From Pseudomonadota bacterium (GTDB lineage: Bacteria; Pseudomonadota; Gammaproteobacteria; Burkholderiales; SG8-39), in assembly GCA_026399375.1 (NCBI GenBank), contig JAPLRD010000035.1, positions 43,710 through 107,709 on the forward strand: a stretch of DNA of 64,000 nucleotides, in the 5' to 3' direction. A model generated the notes under the pieces. It had not been told where the DNA came from, made no database searches, and was given only the letters and a program-made list of their open reading frames with translations. How positions within the stretch are numbered: the first letter of the stretch is position 1; each line of letters starts with the position of its first letter. Below are positions 38,447-46,077 of this stretch, one piece after another. The position numbers and the translations under genes are program-made.

Positions 38447-39073
38447 ATGGCGCGCGTTAGATCCCAGGACTACGACGTAATCAAGCAGTCGATTATCGAC
38501 TGTGCGGCGAATCTATTCGCAACGAACGGATTCGCAGGAACGTCCATCAACGAGCTTGCCGAGGCCGCCGGTCTCTCCAAAGCGGGGGTCTACCATTACT
38601 TCGATTCCAAGAGCGAGATCCTTCGCGCCATGCTCACCGCGCATCTCGAGGCAGTGACAGAAATCGTGGATACCGCCCTGAACACCTCGGAGCCGCCACG
38701 AGCCAAGTTCATTACCTTTACCCGATTGATGATCGAAAACTATACGCGACCCGCGTCCAGAAACCAGCATATCGTATTGATGTCCGATATAGGCTCGCTG
38801 CCCGCAAAGGATCGCGATTTCGTCATCGCCACCGAGCGGCGGGTGGTTCGGGCAATCGAGAGGCTGCTGCAAAGCATCCATCCGCAAATTGAAGCGCATC
38901 AGCACCTGGCCAGGCCGTTGACCATGCTCTTTTTCGGCATGATCAACTGGACCGATAATTGGTACTCGGAGAAGGGCCGCATGTCGCCTTCTGAACTGGC
39001 GCTGTTGGCGGCCAATGTGTTCCTCAATGGTCTGGAGCACACAGACTATTCTGCTATTAACACACAGGGCTAG
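38447..39073 (+). CDS. TetR/AcrR family regulator (B)
   Basis: A 208-residue regulator. IIDCAANLFATNGFAGTSI and NELAEAAGLSKAGVYHYFDSK (seen as LAEAAGLSKAGVYHYF) make the N-terminal helix-turn-helix; the C-terminal two-thirds is helical with the TetR_C-type segment LFFGMINWTDNWYSEKGRMS near residues 164-183 (seen as LFFGMINWTDNWY). This C-terminal signature occurs in regulators of fatty-acid and aromatic catabolism. It is in the same direction as the ligase genes on both sides and is 54 bases after the first. Confidence 0.9.
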   Translation: MARVRSQDYDVIKQSIIDCAANLFATNGFAGTSINELAEAAGLSKAGVYHYFDSKSEILRAMLTAHLEAVTEIVDTALNTSEPPRAKFITFTRLMIENYTRPASRNQHIVLMSDIGSLPAKDRDFVIATERRVVRAIERLLQSIHPQIEAHQHLARPLTMLFFGMINWTDNWYSEKGRMSPSELALLAANVFLNGLEHTDYSAINTQG

Positions 39074-39139
39074 CGCCCCCGTTTGAATTGCCCGGGAAGG
39101 CGCGCGATGATCATGAGGTCACGTCAGCCCCACTAAAAA

Positions 39140-39191
39140 GGCGATTTCAGAATTGCCGAAATGGCCCCTGATTCAGGGGAGCGGGAGGGGA
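39140..39191 (+). repeat. 50-bp repeat R1 copy 1, before the PaaK-like ligase
   Basis: Matches 44761-44812 at 41 of 50 positions (my hand count). It contains an imperfect hairpin around ATTTCAGAATTGCCGAAAT and a second dyad CCCCTGA-T-TCAGGGG, then a purine-rich tail that supplies the ribosome site of the GTG start at 39199. Confidence 0.75.
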
Positions 39192-39198
39192 GAAAGTA

Positions 39199-40548
39199 GT
39201 GGAAGCCATTCAATACGCACACCCCGCGATCGAGTGTCTCGATCGAGACGGAATTCTTGCCATTCAGGAGAGGAAACTCAAGGCGCTAGGGGAGCGCCTG
39301 CAGGGCCATCCCGAGTGGGTCCGGCATTTTCAGAAAGCGGACATGTCACCGCGAGACCTGGGGAATCTGGATGCGCTTTCTTCAGTGCCAACTCTGGACA
39401 AGGCAGACCTTCGAGCCCTTTACCCGTTTCCCATGCTGACCGCCGAACTTGCCCAAGTCCGCCGGTTCGTCGCGACGTCCGGGACGTCCGGGATGCCGGT
39501 CATGTTCGGATTGACCGACCGGGATCTGAGTCAACTGCTTCCCCATCAAATGAGCCGCATCTTGCGCGCCGCAGGTATCGTTGCCGGGGACCGGGTTTAT
39601 CAGGGGTATGGATACGGGTTGTGGTTCGGCGGACTGGGCATGGATATTGGCCTGGCCGCATGCGGCGCCGTGAATTTCCCGATCGGCCCAGGGCGCGGCG
39701 ATCTGGTCGTGAAATGGCTGTCCGATCACGCATATACGGCTTGCACCGTGTCGCCTCTGTGGCTGATGACCTTGGTCAATCTCGCCAAGAGCCAGAACAT
39801 CGATCCGCGCAAAGCTTGGAAATTGCGGGTCGGCGTATTCGGCGGCCAGTCCATTTCAGCCGCATTTCGCGACCAGTTGGAGGCAGAGATGCCTCCAGGA
39901 TTCATGGCGCAGAACAACTATGGGACGACCGAGGCCGGTGGCCCGGTGGTGGCGCAGTCATGTCCCTATTCGCATGACGTCGATGAGATGCACTTGATCA
40001 ACGAAGACACCATCATCACCGAAGTGGTCGATCCGGCCACGATGAAGCGCGTCGGTCCGGGCGAAGTTGGCGAAATCGTCGTCACCACGCTTGATCGCGA
40101 TGCCAGTCCGGTGATCCGGTGGCGAACACGCGACTTGGTGAAATTGTCGGCCAAGCCTTACGACTGCCCGTGTGGACGGGCAGGCCTGCCCAAGATCGGC
40201 CGCATCATCGGGCGCAACGACGATATGCTCAAGGTGCGAGGCGTGATCGTGTTCCCGACCCAAATCGAGGACATCATCGCGGAAACCGAGGGTGCGGTAA
40301 AAGAGGCGTGGCAGATCTATATCGACAGCGAACACCAGATCCTGGAGGAGATTACGGTCGCGGTGGAGCGGCGGGGCGGGGCTTCAAGCATCCAAGAGAA
40401 GCAGGATGTGCAGCAGCGGTTAGCACATGCCCTACACTCGCGACTCGGAATACGTGTGACGGTCGAATGCCATGACGAAGGCAGTTTGCCGCGCTATGAA
40501 GGAAAGGCGGTTCGCGTCCATCGTCGAGGCGCAAAGCCGGAAAAATAA
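39199..40548 (+). CDS. AMP-forming acyl-CoA ligase, phenylacetate-CoA ligase (PaaK) family
   Basis: A 449-residue adenylate-forming ligase of the PaaK branch, which is short and lacks the usual long N-terminus. ATSGTSGMPVMFGLT (about 93-107) is the P-loop, NNYGTTEAGGPVVAQ (about 238-252) the adenine motif, RWRTRDLVKLSAKPYDCPCGR the hinge-type segment with a CPC pair (seen as RWRTRDLVKL and DCPCGR), and GRNDDMLKVRGVIVFP the C-terminal domain entry. GTG is the start with GGGAGGGGAG upstream. Substrate unknown; it lies directly before the mutase locus and may activate the mutase substrate. Confidence 0.9.
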   Translation: MEAIQYAHPAIECLDRDGILAIQERKLKALGERLQGHPEWVRHFQKADMSPRDLGNLDALSSVPTLDKADLRALYPFPMLTAELAQVRRFVATSGTSGMPVMFGLTDRDLSQLLPHQMSRILRAAGIVAGDRVYQGYGYGLWFGGLGMDIGLAACGAVNFPIGPGRGDLVVKWLSDHAYTACTVSPLWLMTLVNLAKSQNIDPRKAWKLRVGVFGGQSISAAFRDQLEAEMPPGFMAQNNYGTTEAGGPVVAQSCPYSHDVDEMHLINEDTIITEVVDPATMKRVGPGEVGEIVVTTLDRDASPVIRWRTRDLVKLSAKPYDCPCGRAGLPKIGRIIGRNDDMLKVRGVIVFPTQIEDIIAETEGAVKEAWQIYIDSEHQILEEITVAVERRGGASSIQEKQDVQQRLAHALHSRLGIRVTVECHDEGSLPRYEGKAVRVHRRGAKPEK

Positions 40549-40607
40549 TCTGACGCCGGCGAAGCATCGAGCCTGCATCGCGCTTGCATTCGATCCGGAA
40601 GACGGAG

Positions 40608-41579
40608 TTATGACGTGATGCGTTTCAGCAGTTCATCCGCCACAGCGTACGGATCGCTGTCCCGCGCGATTACCGGATCTATCAGCGCGTCCAGCCATTG
40701 GTTTTCGTCGGAGCGCAGGCGCTTGTCCAACTGGTTCTGCAGAATCTCGCTGATCCGGTGCCGGGTCTGCTCGCGCAGTCGCGCGCGGGCAGAAGCGGAA
40801 TTGGCGGCGAAAGCCTCAAAGCATCGATCGATGTGATGCGCCAGATCGGGGACGCCTTCGCCGTCGAGCGCCCGGGTCTTCACCACGGGAGGACGCCAGG
40901 TCCTGTCAGCGTGCAGCCGTTGGCCCAGCGCGATCATCTCCTCGAGCAGGATGGCGGTGCGGCCTGCCTCGGGGTGGTCGGATTTGTTCACGACAAAGAT
41001 ATCGCCGATTTCCGTAATGCCCGCTTTCGCGGCCTGAATATCGTCGCCGCCCATCGGCGTCTGCAACAGCACGACCACCGTGGCGTGGCGCATGATGTCG
41101 GTTTCGTTCTGGCCCACTCCTACCGTCTCGACAAGGATCACGTCCCAGCGCATCGCATCCAGCACGGTGATGGCGTCTCCCGCCGCCTTGGCGAGACCGC
41201 CCAGCTGGCCGCGAGACGCCATGCTGCGAATAAACACGCCGGCGTCCCCGTGGTGGTCGGACATGCGCAAGCGGTCGCCCAGCACCGCGCCGCCGGTGAA
41301 GGGGCTGGAGGGGTCCACCGCAAGCACGGCCACGCGCAAGCCGTTGCCGCGCCAGTACCCGACCAGCTTGTTGATCAGGGTGCTCTTGCCGGCTCCCGGG
41401 GGTCCGGTAACGCCGACGATGCGGGCGTGCCCGCCCATCCGGTAAAGCGCCCTCAATATGGGAACCAACCCTTCTTCGCCGCGCTCTATCCGGCTGATGA
41501 GCTTTGTACCCGCCCGCATCTGCCCGGAGGTAATTGCGGACAACAGTGTCTCGATGTTGCGCTCGGCGTCGGCGTTCAT
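40608..41579 (-). CDS. meaB: MeaB/ArgK-type G3E GTPase chaperone of B12-dependent mutase
   Basis: A 323-residue GTPase that loads and protects adenosylcobalamin-dependent acyl-CoA mutases. Walker A is GVTGPPGAGKSTLI (about 56-69), the metal/switch block DPSSPFTGGAVLGDRLRM (about 93-110), LVETVGVGQNE with the Walker B and switch II region (about 149-159), and VVNKSDHPEA (NKxD, about 198-207). A C-terminal dimerisation arm follows. It is divergent from the two mutase genes across a 409-bp gap with promoters on both strands, so the three belong to one locus. Confidence 0.94.
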   Translation of the reverse strand: MNADAERNIETLLSAITSGQMRAGTKLISRIERGEEGLVPILRALYRMGGHARIVGVTGPPGAGKSTLINKLVGYWRGNGLRVAVLAVDPSSPFTGGAVLGDRLRMSDHHGDAGVFIRSMASRGQLGGLAKAAGDAITVLDAMRWDVILVETVGVGQNETDIMRHATVVVLLQTPMGGDDIQAAKAGITEIGDIFVVNKSDHPEAGRTAILLEEMIALGQRLHADRTWRPPVVKTRALDGEGVPDLAHHIDRCFEAFAANSASARARLREQTRHRISEILQNQLDKRLRSDENQWLDALIDPVIARDSDPYAVADELLKRITS

Positions 41580-41768
41580 GATCGGCCTGCGAAAGTCGGG
41601 GTCATTTGCTCAATACTTGCGGTCAGGCTGCCGATGGCGAACGTCCATAACGGGGGAAATTTACAGGGTGCGTACGTGCATCGGACCAATTTCATGAGAA
41701 CCACGTCTACAAACCTCCGGTAAGGATCTGCAGGTGCCAAGAGTTGCAATAAGCGTCCGCTTGGTTGC

Positions 41769-41797
41769 AGTATATATTGTGAATTCCTGGCGTGAAA
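41769..41797 (-). promoter_or_regulatory. Sigma-70-type promoter for meaB
   Basis: On the minus strand TTTCAC (41797-41792) and TATACT (41774-41769) are 17 bases apart. Transcription would start near 41762, giving a leader of about 180 bases before meaB. Confidence 0.55.
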
Positions 41798-41859
41798 ATC
41801 ATTATTTTCCCGATCCAATAAGACTCATTCGAATTCAACATGATCCATCCTCAAATTTG

Positions 41860-41908
41860 TTGACCGACCATGTGGATGCTTATAGACTGGTAACCGTTCA
41901 CCGGTTAC
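41860..41908 (+). promoter_or_regulatory. Promoter and palindromic operator before the B12 mutase
   Basis: TTGACC (41860-41865) and TAGACT (41883-41888) are 17 bases apart. Just after lies a perfect inverted repeat, GTAACCG and CGGTTAC around five bases (41890-41908), placed over the expected start site, where a repressor would block. It differs from the TetR site at 35882, so a different regulator is likely. Confidence 0.6.
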
Positions 41909-41988
41909 GATGACGGCACGGTACATGCGCATTCGATCTGCGCAACGTCTTTGAGCCCATTGCATCAGACTCTTACTGGAGAGTACAC

Positions 41989-43608
41989 ATGAAGCGAGAG
42001 ACCGACTACGGCTACGAAATAAAACCGGTTTATTCGCCTGAGGACATCCCGGGGTTCGATTACCAGAAGGACCTGGGCGATCCGGGCTCTTTTCCGTACA
42101 CCAGGGGCTATCACTATCAGGGCTATCGCAGCCGGATGTGGACCCAGCGCATGACCGCCGGCCTGGGAAGTTCCGCCGACGCCAACAAGGTGCTGAAGAA
42201 GTATCGCGAGATGGGGCAGATTGGCGGGATGTGCGTCATCAGCGACCGCGTCTTTTCCGATTGCATCGACCCCGATCATCCGCTCGGCCGGCGTGAGGCG
42301 GGCGTCCTGGGGTGGCCCGGGTGCTCGCTGCTCGAGTTCGAAGAACTCATGCAGGACATTCCCCTGACCGGTCAGTCGATTACCCTCCTCGGATCATGCG
42401 CCCCGACGGCGCTGAGACTGGCCTACGTCGTTGCGCTGGCGGAAAAGCGCGGCATTAATCCGAGCGAGGTCCACGGCAGCGTCATCGAATCGCCGTTCGA
42501 GAACTACTTCGGCCAGACCGACGTCCAGCCGTTTGATCTCAACCTCAAACTGTTCCTCGATGCGTCCGAATACGTGATCCGCAACAAGATCCGCATGCGC
42601 GGCAATATTTGCAGCCAGCACATTCAGGAATCGGGGGGCAACAACGCACAGGCGCTTGCGTTCGAATTGTCGATGTACAAGGAGCTCTGCGGCCTCCTGG
42701 TAAACGAGCGCGGCCTCGATTTCGACGATGTCGCCCTGGTGCCGTACGAACTGCAGACCATCGGGATGCGTTTCTTCGAGGAGATTGCGAAGGTGCGCGC
42801 ACTGCGGCGGATGTGGGCGCGCATGGCCAAGGAGCATTTCAAGGCAAAAAAGGACAAATCCTGCCAGCTGCTGATTGCGGTCCACACCTCGGGCCGGGCG
42901 ATGACCTACCAGCAACCCCTCAACAATATCGCGCGCTGCGCCATCCAGAGCCTGGCCGGTGCGATCGCCGGATGCACCGCACTGGACAACGCGACCATGG
43001 ACAACGCGTATGCCGAACCCTCCGCCCTGGCGGCAAGGATGTCGCTCAACACGCAGCACATCGTCGCGGTCGAAACGGGTGTCACCGACGTCGTGGATCC
43101 GCTGGCCGGCTCCTATTTCGTCGAACACCTGACGAACAAGGTCGAGGAAGAAGCCTACAAGATCCTGCACAAGATCGACGAACTGGGCGGAATGATCGCG
43201 GCAATCAAGAAGGGCTACATCCAGGAGTCGCTGCGGGACGAGGCCAATTTCAAGTTCCGCGAGGTGGAGAAGAAGGAGCGCTTGATCGTCGGCGTCAATC
43301 ACCTGGTCATCCCGCCGGAAGAGGATTTCGAGATTCCGATCATGGAAGTGCATGCGGGAGACTCGGAGGCGATCGCCAGGCGCATGGAGGAATGGAAGAA
43401 GACACGGGATATCCCCTTGGTGACGCAGCGCCTGGCGCAACTGTACGCGGACGCGGGCAAGGGCGAGCGCTTCAACCTGATGCCCTCGGTCATCGATGCG
43501 GTGAAGGCTTATGCGACGGCCGGAGAGGTGATGGGGGTGATACGCAAAGGACGGGGATTGAGCTACGACCCGTTCAACATGATCGATTGCCCATATGCGC
43601 TGCAATGA
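41989..43608 (+). CDS. B12-dependent acyl-CoA mutase large subunit, divergent type
   Basis: A 539-residue TIM-barrel chain of the methylmalonyl-CoA mutase family, with the B12 domain on a separate gene as in 2-hydroxyisobutyryl-CoA mutase. FPYTRGYHYQGYRSRMW (about 35-51) enters the barrel, FFEEIAKVRALRRMWARM is conserved, MTYQQPLNNIARCAIQSLAG binds CoA or adenosyl, and TDVVDPLAGSYFVEHLT is a signature. The catalytic His is H211 in NICSQHIQESGG. By my recollection of the Propionibacterium numbering, Tyr89 is Thr56, Arg207 is Gln176, Tyr243 is Gln210, Asn366 is Ala335 and Glu370 is Asn339. It is thus not a methylmalonyl-CoA mutase, and its substrate is unknown. ATG has GGAGAG upstream. Confidence 0.87.
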   Translation: MKRETDYGYEIKPVYSPEDIPGFDYQKDLGDPGSFPYTRGYHYQGYRSRMWTQRMTAGLGSSADANKVLKKYREMGQIGGMCVISDRVFSDCIDPDHPLGRREAGVLGWPGCSLLEFEELMQDIPLTGQSITLLGSCAPTALRLAYVVALAEKRGINPSEVHGSVIESPFENYFGQTDVQPFDLNLKLFLDASEYVIRNKIRMRGNICSQHIQESGGNNAQALAFELSMYKELCGLLVNERGLDFDDVALVPYELQTIGMRFFEEIAKVRALRRMWARMAKEHFKAKKDKSCQLLIAVHTSGRAMTYQQPLNNIARCAIQSLAGAIAGCTALDNATMDNAYAEPSALAARMSLNTQHIVAVETGVTDVVDPLAGSYFVEHLTNKVEEEAYKILHKIDELGGMIAAIKKGYIQESLRDEANFKFREVEKKERLIVGVNHLVIPPEEDFEIPIMEVHAGDSEAIARRMEEWKKTRDIPLVTQRLAQLYADAGKGERFNLMPSVIDAVKAYATAGEVMGVIRKGRGLSYDPFNMIDCPYALQ

Positions 43609-43659
43609 GACGCAGAGGATCGCAGGTTCGGTAAATCGGAAATCGCGGAGGTGGGCGGA

Positions 43660-44070
43660 ATGAACAAGGGAAACGGTATCAAGGTGATCGTGACCATGAT
43701 CGGACTCGACGGCCACACCACCGGCGGCGAGGTGGTCTCGATGATCCTGCGCGACGCCGGATTCGACGTGGTGTACCTGGGCGTCAACCAGACTCCGGCG
43801 ATGATCGTCGAAGCGGCGATGCAGGAGGACGTGGACGCGATCGGCATCAGTTCCCACGCATCGAACTATTCGCAGATAGAAGAGGTCATGGACCTGGTGA
43901 AGAAGAACAATCTGGAGGATGTGATCGTCGTATGCGGCGGAAACATTCCCAAGCGCCAGATCGAACTGCTGCTGGCGAAAGGCGTGGCGAAGATATTCAC
44001 GCCGGGAAGCGCAGGCAGCGAGATAGTTGACTATCTTGTAGCCAATACCAGACGCGCGGTCACGCAGTAG
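43660..44070 (+). CDS. B12-binding small subunit of acyl-CoA mutase
   Basis: A 136-residue cobalamin-binding Rossmann-like domain. The base-off motif DxHxxG is intact as D17-G-H19-T-T-G22 in IGLDGHTTGGEVV, with ISSHASNYSQIEEVM (SxL-type loop) and VVCGGNIPKRQIELLLAKG (GG motif) following. Length matches the small subunits of HcmB/IcmB type. ATG 43660 is chosen over GTG 43651 because GGAGG lies about ten bases before it. It follows the large subunit by 51 bases. Confidence 0.93.
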   Translation: MNKGNGIKVIVTMIGLDGHTTGGEVVSMILRDAGFDVVYLGVNQTPAMIVEAAMQEDVDAIGISSHASNYSQIEEVMDLVKKNNLEDVIVVCGGNIPKRQIELLLAKGVAKIFTPGSAGSEIVDYLVANTRRAVTQ

Positions 44071-44269
44071 CGCTGAATTGCGGCAACGCGAGATTTGCCC
44101 GAGGCGTTGTCGCGCTGCCCGAGCGCAGAACGACCGGCATGTTCCGCATGCTGGCGCCGGAAGATCCAAAACAGGTAGGCGATCGCTTTTAATAATGGCA
44201 TGATCGCAAAATTCCCATCGGGCCGACCATTAGGCCGAAAGTCGGCGCCAAATGTTTTCAGGAGGCGGC

Positions 44270-44713
44270 ATGCTACCACCACGAATCGACACCAAGGCCG
44301 TACAGGCCGCAATGGGCGAATACGCCGACAAAGACCAGACACTGGCGCAGCGCGCTGCGATCTATCAAGAGTTGCTCGGCTTCGTTCCGCCGCGCATCGA
44401 GGCACGTCTCAATGTGACCGGCGCGCTTGACCCGAAAATGCTGGAACTGCAGGAGAGCATGCGCGAACACGGCATGTATCCCAAATGCTTCGACGTAAAG
44501 ACAGCGCAGCTCATGCTGTTTGGCATGCTGCTGATGGACATGAGTGACGCGGCCCAGTTGCACGGAATTGCGGCGCGCCGTGGCGGGGCCAGTTGGGAGG
44601 AAATGCAGGCGGTGATCAACCTGTGTTTCCTGTTTCGCGGCTTGCCGGCCGCCAATCGTGGCGCGGAGATTCTCGCCAACATTGCCAAACGCGAGTCCGA
44701 GGCCGCCGTCTGA
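44270..44713 (+). CDS. Carboxymuconolactone decarboxylase/AhpD-like protein without the CxxC
   Basis: A 147-residue helical CMD-fold protein. The core is MLMDMSDAAQLHGIAARRGGASWEEMQAVIN-like sequence, seen as LLMDMSDAAQLHGIAARRG followed by ASWEEMQ. In AhpD-type peroxidase or carboxymuconolactone proteins this core reads ExxxCxxCxxxHxxxA; here both cysteines are absent and only the His remains, so redox activity is unlikely. AGGAGG lies five bases before ATG 44270. The reaction is not known; it is the third plus-strand gene after the mutase pair, after a 199-base gap with no recognisable feature. Confidence 0.82.
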   Translation: MLPPRIDTKAVQAAMGEYADKDQTLAQRAAIYQELLGFVPPRIEARLNVTGALDPKMLELQESMREHGMYPKCFDVKTAQLMLFGMLLMDMSDAAQLHGIAARRGGASWEEMQAVINLCFLFRGLPAANRGAEILANIAKRESEAAV

Positions 44714-44760
44714 CGCGGTCGCGATGTCGCCCGAATCGTGTACGATGCAAATTGCTTGGA

Positions 44761-44812
44761 GGCCATTTCAGAATTGCCGAACAGGCTCCTGACTTAGGGG
44801 GGCATGAGGGGA
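44761..44812 (+). repeat. 50-bp repeat R1 copy 2, before the TRAP operon
   Basis: Second copy of the element at 39140, 41 of 50 positions alike by hand. GGCCATTTCAGAATTGCCGA opens it, and the CTCCTGA-C-TTAGGGG dyad is kept with G-T pairs. It runs directly into the hairpin element at 44802, about 170 bases before the dctP-like ATG. Confidence 0.75.
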
Positions 44813-44832
44813 TGTGTTCCCTCATTTTGCAA
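44802..44832 (+). repeat. REP-like hairpin element, copy 1
   Basis: GCATGAGGGGA, a TGTG loop and TTCCCTCAT pair as a 9-bp stem, followed by TTTGCAA. The same layout recurs at 46973 and 50264. The opposite strand reads like RAYT-associated REP sequences with a GAGGGAACxCxTCCCC core; assignment to that class is inferred. Confidence 0.65.
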
Positions 44833-44974
44833 TAAGCGCTTCGACTGCTGCGATGCCGTCGCAGGCGACCGAATTTCGCAGCGGATAGTAAGTATTTGAA
44901 AGAAGCCCCGCCAGCAGGGACTGTTGGCATGAGCGCCGCGCACAAGGCGGCGCCAAGAAAGTGAGGAGATCATC

Positions 44975-45997
44975 ATGAAACAAATTGCCGCAATCCTGGG
45001 ACTTGCCGCGCTGTTCGGTGCGGCCCCGCTGACCCAGGCGCAGGAGATCACGCTCAAAGTGCATCATTTCCTGCCGCCGCCGTCGACCGCGCACGCCAAG
45101 TTCATCGTGCCCTGGTGCGACAAGATAAACAAGGAATCCGGCGGCAAGCTGAAGTGCCAGATTTATCCAGCGATGTCGATGGGCGGCACGCCGCCGCAAT
45201 TGTATGACCAGGCTAAGGACGGGGTCGCCGATATTGTCTGGACCGTGCTTGGTTACACTGCCGGCCGTTTTCCGCTGGTGGAAGCATTCGATCTACCGTT
45301 CATGATGCGCAAGCCGGAAGGTACTTCGCGCGCGCTGTGGGAATGGGTCCAGTCTAATGACCAGGCCGAGTTCAAGGACGTGCACCCGATCTTATTCCAT
45401 ACGCACGGACCGGGCGTATTTCACATGGTCAATAAGCCGATCAAGAGTCTGGCCGATTTCAAGGGCATGAAGCTGCGCGCGCCCACGCGCCCGACCAACA
45501 AGATGCTGGCCCTCTTTGGCGCGACCCCGGTCGGTATGCCGGTGCCGCAACTGCCCGAATCATTGTCCAAGGGCGTCGTCGAAGGCGCCGTGATTCCCTG
45601 GGAAGTGGTTCCGGCGGTGAAAGTGCAGGAATTGGTCAAGTTCCACAGCGAGACCGACCCGTCGCAGCAGGCCGTGTACACCTCGGCTTTCATTTTCGCC
45701 ATGAACAAAGGCAAGTACGAGGGCCTACCGCCGGAGCTGAAAAAGGTGATCGATGCCAATAGTGGTGCCGAGGCTTCAGCCTGGGCAGGGAAGGTGTTCG
45801 GAGAAGGTGATGTGCCTGGCAGGAAACTGTCGGAGAAGAACACCTTTAATCTAATCTCTGGAGCCGAACTTGAGAGCATGAAGAAGGCTGCACAGCCGGT
45901 GATCGATGATTGGGTCAAGGATGTGACGGCGAAAGGCGCGAATGGCAAAGCTTTGCTGGAAAGCGCTCGCGGGCTGATCGACAAATATAACAAATAG
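44975..45997 (+). CDS. TRAP transporter solute-binding protein (DctP family)
   Basis: A 340-residue periplasmic binding protein with a signal peptide ending near TQAQE (residue 23). VHHFLPPPSTAHAKFIVPWCDKI is the entry of the DctP fold (seen as VHHFLPPPSTAHAKF). KSLADFKGMKLRAPTRPTNKMLALFG holds the conserved Arg that binds a substrate carboxylate (seen as MKLRAPTRPTNKM), and the C-terminal helix KALLESARGLIDKYNK is typical. It belongs with dctQ and dctM, which are separated from it by a dioxygenase gene. AGGAG precedes the ATG. A carboxylate ligand is expected from the family. Confidence 0.94.
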   Translation: MKQIAAILGLAALFGAAPLTQAQEITLKVHHFLPPPSTAHAKFIVPWCDKINKESGGKLKCQIYPAMSMGGTPPQLYDQAKDGVADIVWTVLGYTAGRFPLVEAFDLPFMMRKPEGTSRALWEWVQSNDQAEFKDVHPILFHTHGPGVFHMVNKPIKSLADFKGMKLRAPTRPTNKMLALFGATPVGMPVPQLPESLSKGVVEGAVIPWEVVPAVKVQELVKFHSETDPSQQAVYTSAFIFAMNKGKYEGLPPELKKVIDANSGAEASAWAGKVFGEGDVPGRKLSEKNTFNLISGAELESMKKAAQPVIDDWVKDVTAKGANGKALLESARGLIDKYNK

Positions 45998-46077
45998 GTT
46001 GCGCCCGATTACGGGGCCAAAGGCGAGAGAGTCGACGCATACGCGCAGGCCACATGCTGCCGCCAGCGGAAGTACGA

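Larger units (their letters stand above)
41580..41988. other. 409-bp divergent regulatory region, meaB / mutase
   Basis: No gene was found. It carries a minus-strand promoter for meaB, a plus-strand promoter for the mutase and a 7-bp-arm palindrome, each listed separately. A smaller AAGCG-TC-CGCTT dyad lies at about 41751-41762. The base composition is AT-richer than the flanking genes. No cobalamin riboswitch (B12 box) was recognised. Confidence 0.7.

Noticed and set aside
41580-41988. Cobalamin riboswitch before the B12 mutase
   Set aside because: The region holds promoters and palindromes but no B12-box or the multi-stem layout required.
42394-44169. Minus-strand frame of 591 codons opposite the mutase genes
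   Set aside because: His/Arg/Gln-rich shadow of the mutase large and small subunit genes; no start context.
44179-44207. GCGATC/GATCGC inverted repeat between the mutase small subunit and the CMD-like gene
   Set aside because: Six-base arms with a loop of 17 bases can occur by chance in GC-rich sequence; no T-run or promoter elements nearby.
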